A stretch of DNA of 64,000 nt. Origin: Pseudomonas marginalis (GTDB taxonomy: Bacteria > Pseudomonadota > Gammaproteobacteria > Pseudomonadales > Pseudomonadaceae). A program made the translations under genes and the position numbers. Each line of letters begins with the position of its first letter. The stretch's first letter is position 1. The stretch lies in assembly GCF_900105325.1 (NCBI RefSeq), contig NZ_FNSU01000003.1, forward strand, positions 4,291,501 through 4,355,500. The letters are read 5' to 3'. The notes beneath the pieces were generated by a model. That model was not told the origin of the DNA. It saw nothing but the letters and a program-made list of their open reading frames with translations, and made no database searches. Shown piece by piece: positions 62,450 through 64,000 of the stretch.

Positions 62450-64000
62450 CTAGTGTTCCGGCGTATCCTTATGGTTATCCAGCGTCTCCAGCAAGGCGAC
62501 CTGCATCCGCGTATGCACACGGATGAACCATCGCCAGAGCACGGCCGCCACCGCCGCCGTGACCACGGCAATCAGTACCAGCAACTTGTTGGTCGGCAGA
62601 ATACTGGCCGACAAGGCTGCCAATAGCACAAAGATCACCAGCAGCGACAAAATCGGGATCAGCTCCGCAATCACCCGTCGCACACGCTGGGTATGTCGCC
62701 CGGCCATTTCCGGCTTCACGCTCATCTCCGCCAGCAACATCGACAGCGCCTTGAGCTTGCGGTACGCCGCAATCAGGAACGGCAGCGACAACAGCAATGC
62801 CCCACCCCAGATCAACGCCTTCTGCCAGCTTGGATCACTGATCCAACCTTCCAGGTACCCACCAATGCGCACCGCGAAAAAGCTTCCGGCGAAGAAAATC
62901 GCGATCACCAGCGCCAGGTTCACGCCCACCTGCAGGATGATCTTGCGGATCATCGACGCCAGCATGGCGCCCTCGCCTTGCGGCTGAATACTGCGTAACC
63001 ATTCGCCGTACATGCCAAACACCCGGCTCATACGCTTGGGCATCACGGCGGCGATCTTCAATGACAAAGGGTCGGCGCCGCGAATCAGGTACGGCGTGAG
63101 CAGCGTAGTGATCGCCGAAACGGCCACCGCCACCGGATACAGGAAGTCGCTGGTCACCTGCAAGGTCATGCCCAGCGCGGCGATAATGAAGGAAAACTCG
63201 CCAATTTGTGACAGCCCCATGCCTACCCGCAGTGAGGTACGACCATCATTGCCGGCGATAAAGGCACCCAGGCCGCAGGACAGCATCTTGCCCAGCACCA
63301 CGGCCACGGTGATCACCGCGATCGGCCAGGCGTATTGCAGGAGGATCTGCGGGTCGATCATCAAGCCGATCGCCACGAAGAAGATCGCGCTGAACATGTC
63401 GCGAACCGGCTCGATCAGGCGCTCGATCTTAACCAATTGCCGGGATTCGGCCATGATCGCGCCGATCAGAAACGCCCCCAGCACCATGCTGTACTCCAGC
63501 TTGACCACCAGCAGGCAGAAACCGAAACACAGGCCCAGTACGGTGATCAGCAGCATTTCGTTGCTTTCGAATTTGGCCACGTAGGCCAACAGGCGCGGCA
63601 CCAGCAAAATACCGATGACCAACGCGACGATCATGAACAGCGAGAGCTTGCCGACCGTGGAGAACACCTCGCCGGAGCTCACCGTACCGCTGACGGCGAT
63701 GCTCGAGAGCAAGGCGATGATGCCGATGCCAAGGATGTCTTCCACAATCAGCACGCCAAAAATAAGTTGGGCGAAGCGCTGGTTTTTCATCTTCAGGTCA
63801 TTGAGTGCCTTCACGATGATGGTGGTGGAGGAAATCGCCAGGATCGCGCCGAGGAACAGCGAGTCCATGGTGTTCCAGTCGAACCAGCGGCCAATCTCGT
63901 AGCCGATCCAGATCATCAGGATGATTTCCAGGAAGGCCGCGATAAACGCCGTGGCCCCCACCTTGAACAGCTTGCGCAGGCTGAACTCCAGGCCCAGGCA
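62450..64000 (-). CDS. Kef-type cation:proton antiporter, N-terminus outside window
   Basis: CPA2-family antiporter; 516 residues are visible and the frame is open at the right edge (first residues CLGLEFSLRKLFKVGATAFI). The membrane core shows FLGAILAISSTTIIVKALND, VEDILGIGIIALLSS and MVLGAFLIGAIMAESRQLV, with GRTSLRVGMGLSQIGEFSFI. These match KefB/KefC/YbaL-like exchangers of potassium or sodium for protons. No TrkA-N domain follows; the C-terminal 170 residues contain four more hydrophobic helices, so the tail differs from canonical KefC. It converges with the SMI1/KNR4 gene over a REP-like hairpin. Confidence 0.9.
   Translation of the reverse strand, partial: CLGLEFSLRKLFKVGATAFIAAFLEIILMIWIGYEIGRWFDWNTMDSLFLGAILAISSTTIIVKALNDLKMKNQRFAQLIFGVLIVEDILGIGIIALLSSIAVSGTVSSGEVFSTVGKLSLFMIVALVIGILLVPRLLAYVAKFESNEMLLITVLGLCFGFCLLVVKLEYSMVLGAFLIGAIMAESRQLVKIERLIEPVRDMFSAIFFVAIGLMIDPQILLQYAWPIAVITVAVVLGKMLSCGLGAFIAGNDGRTSLRVGMGLSQIGEFSFIIAALGMTLQVTSDFLYPVAVAVSAITTLLTPYLIRGADPLSLKIAAVMPKRMSRVFGMYGEWLRSIQPQGEGAMLASMIRKIILQVGVNLALVIAIFFAGSFFAVRIGGYLEGWISDPSWQKALIWGGALLLSLPFLIAAYRKLKALSMLLAEMSVKPEMAGRHTQRVRRVIAELIPILSLLVIFVLLAALSASILPTNKLLVLIAVVTAAVAAVLWRWFIRVHTRMQVALLETLDNHKDTPEH

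Overview
The window is a high-GC gammaproteobacterial chromosome segment, almost certainly from a Pseudomonas of the fluorescens group. Gene content and order match blocks I remember from P. aeruginosa PAO1: ubiA-phoB-phoR, a PilZ-like response regulator next to phoU-pstB-pstA-pstC-pstS, purE-purK, LysR-aspA, pycA-pycB-LysR, and a GGDEF/EAL gene next to uvrD. Fluorescens-type REP/REPIN hairpins recur between genes. There are no rRNA or tRNA genes, CRISPR arrays or prophage genes.

Layout. 1-5.1 kb: 3' end of ubiA, a secreted repeat protein, phoB-phoR behind a Pho box, and a CNNM/CBS membrane protein. 5.1-13.9 kb (minus): M23 peptidase, response regulator, then phoU-pstB-pstA-pstC and pstS; pstC and pstS each have their own PhoB site, and pstS has its own terminator. 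14-19.9 kb: MFS transporter, hot-dog thioesterase, hexose-6-phosphate mutarotase, a DUF3299 protein, a YeaQ-type protein, and purE-purK behind a candidate attenuator. 20-25.4 kb: HypT-like LysR regulator divergent from aspA, then an AGCS amino-acid:cation symporter and an asparaginase. Aspartate ammonia-lyase, symporter and asparaginase fit one amino-acid nitrogen module.

25.5-38.2 kb is the main accessory region. Two giant paralogous proteins of 1520 and 1537 residues, of the DUF6543 'dermonecrotic-toxin-like' kind, flank an AraC regulator, an acetylpolyamine amidohydrolase (all the expected catalytic residues at the expected positions) and a polyamine-binding protein. 38.2-41.6 kb: a MocR regulator whose linker is encoded by five DnaA-box-like 9-mers at exact 12-bp spacing, divergent from paiB and two GNAT genes. 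41.6-44.2 kb: homocysteine methyltransferase divergent from an ABC importer lacking an ATPase. 44.4-47 kb: an autotransporter whose barrel half and passenger half are separate genes in reversed order. 47-49.6 kb: two tandem, nearly identical ISL3-family elements in the A8/T8 tract of the pyc terminator.

49.6-64 kb returns to core genes: pycA-pycB (pyruvate carboxylase) divergent from its LysR neighbour, a PA3496-like small protein antisense to the 3' end of that LysR gene, an RpiR-family regulator, a large GGDEF/EAL protein, uvrD, a Tim44-like membrane protein, a SMI1/KNR4 protein, and a Kef-type antiporter running off the right edge. Similarity statements rest on motif recognition and memory of families, not on a search.
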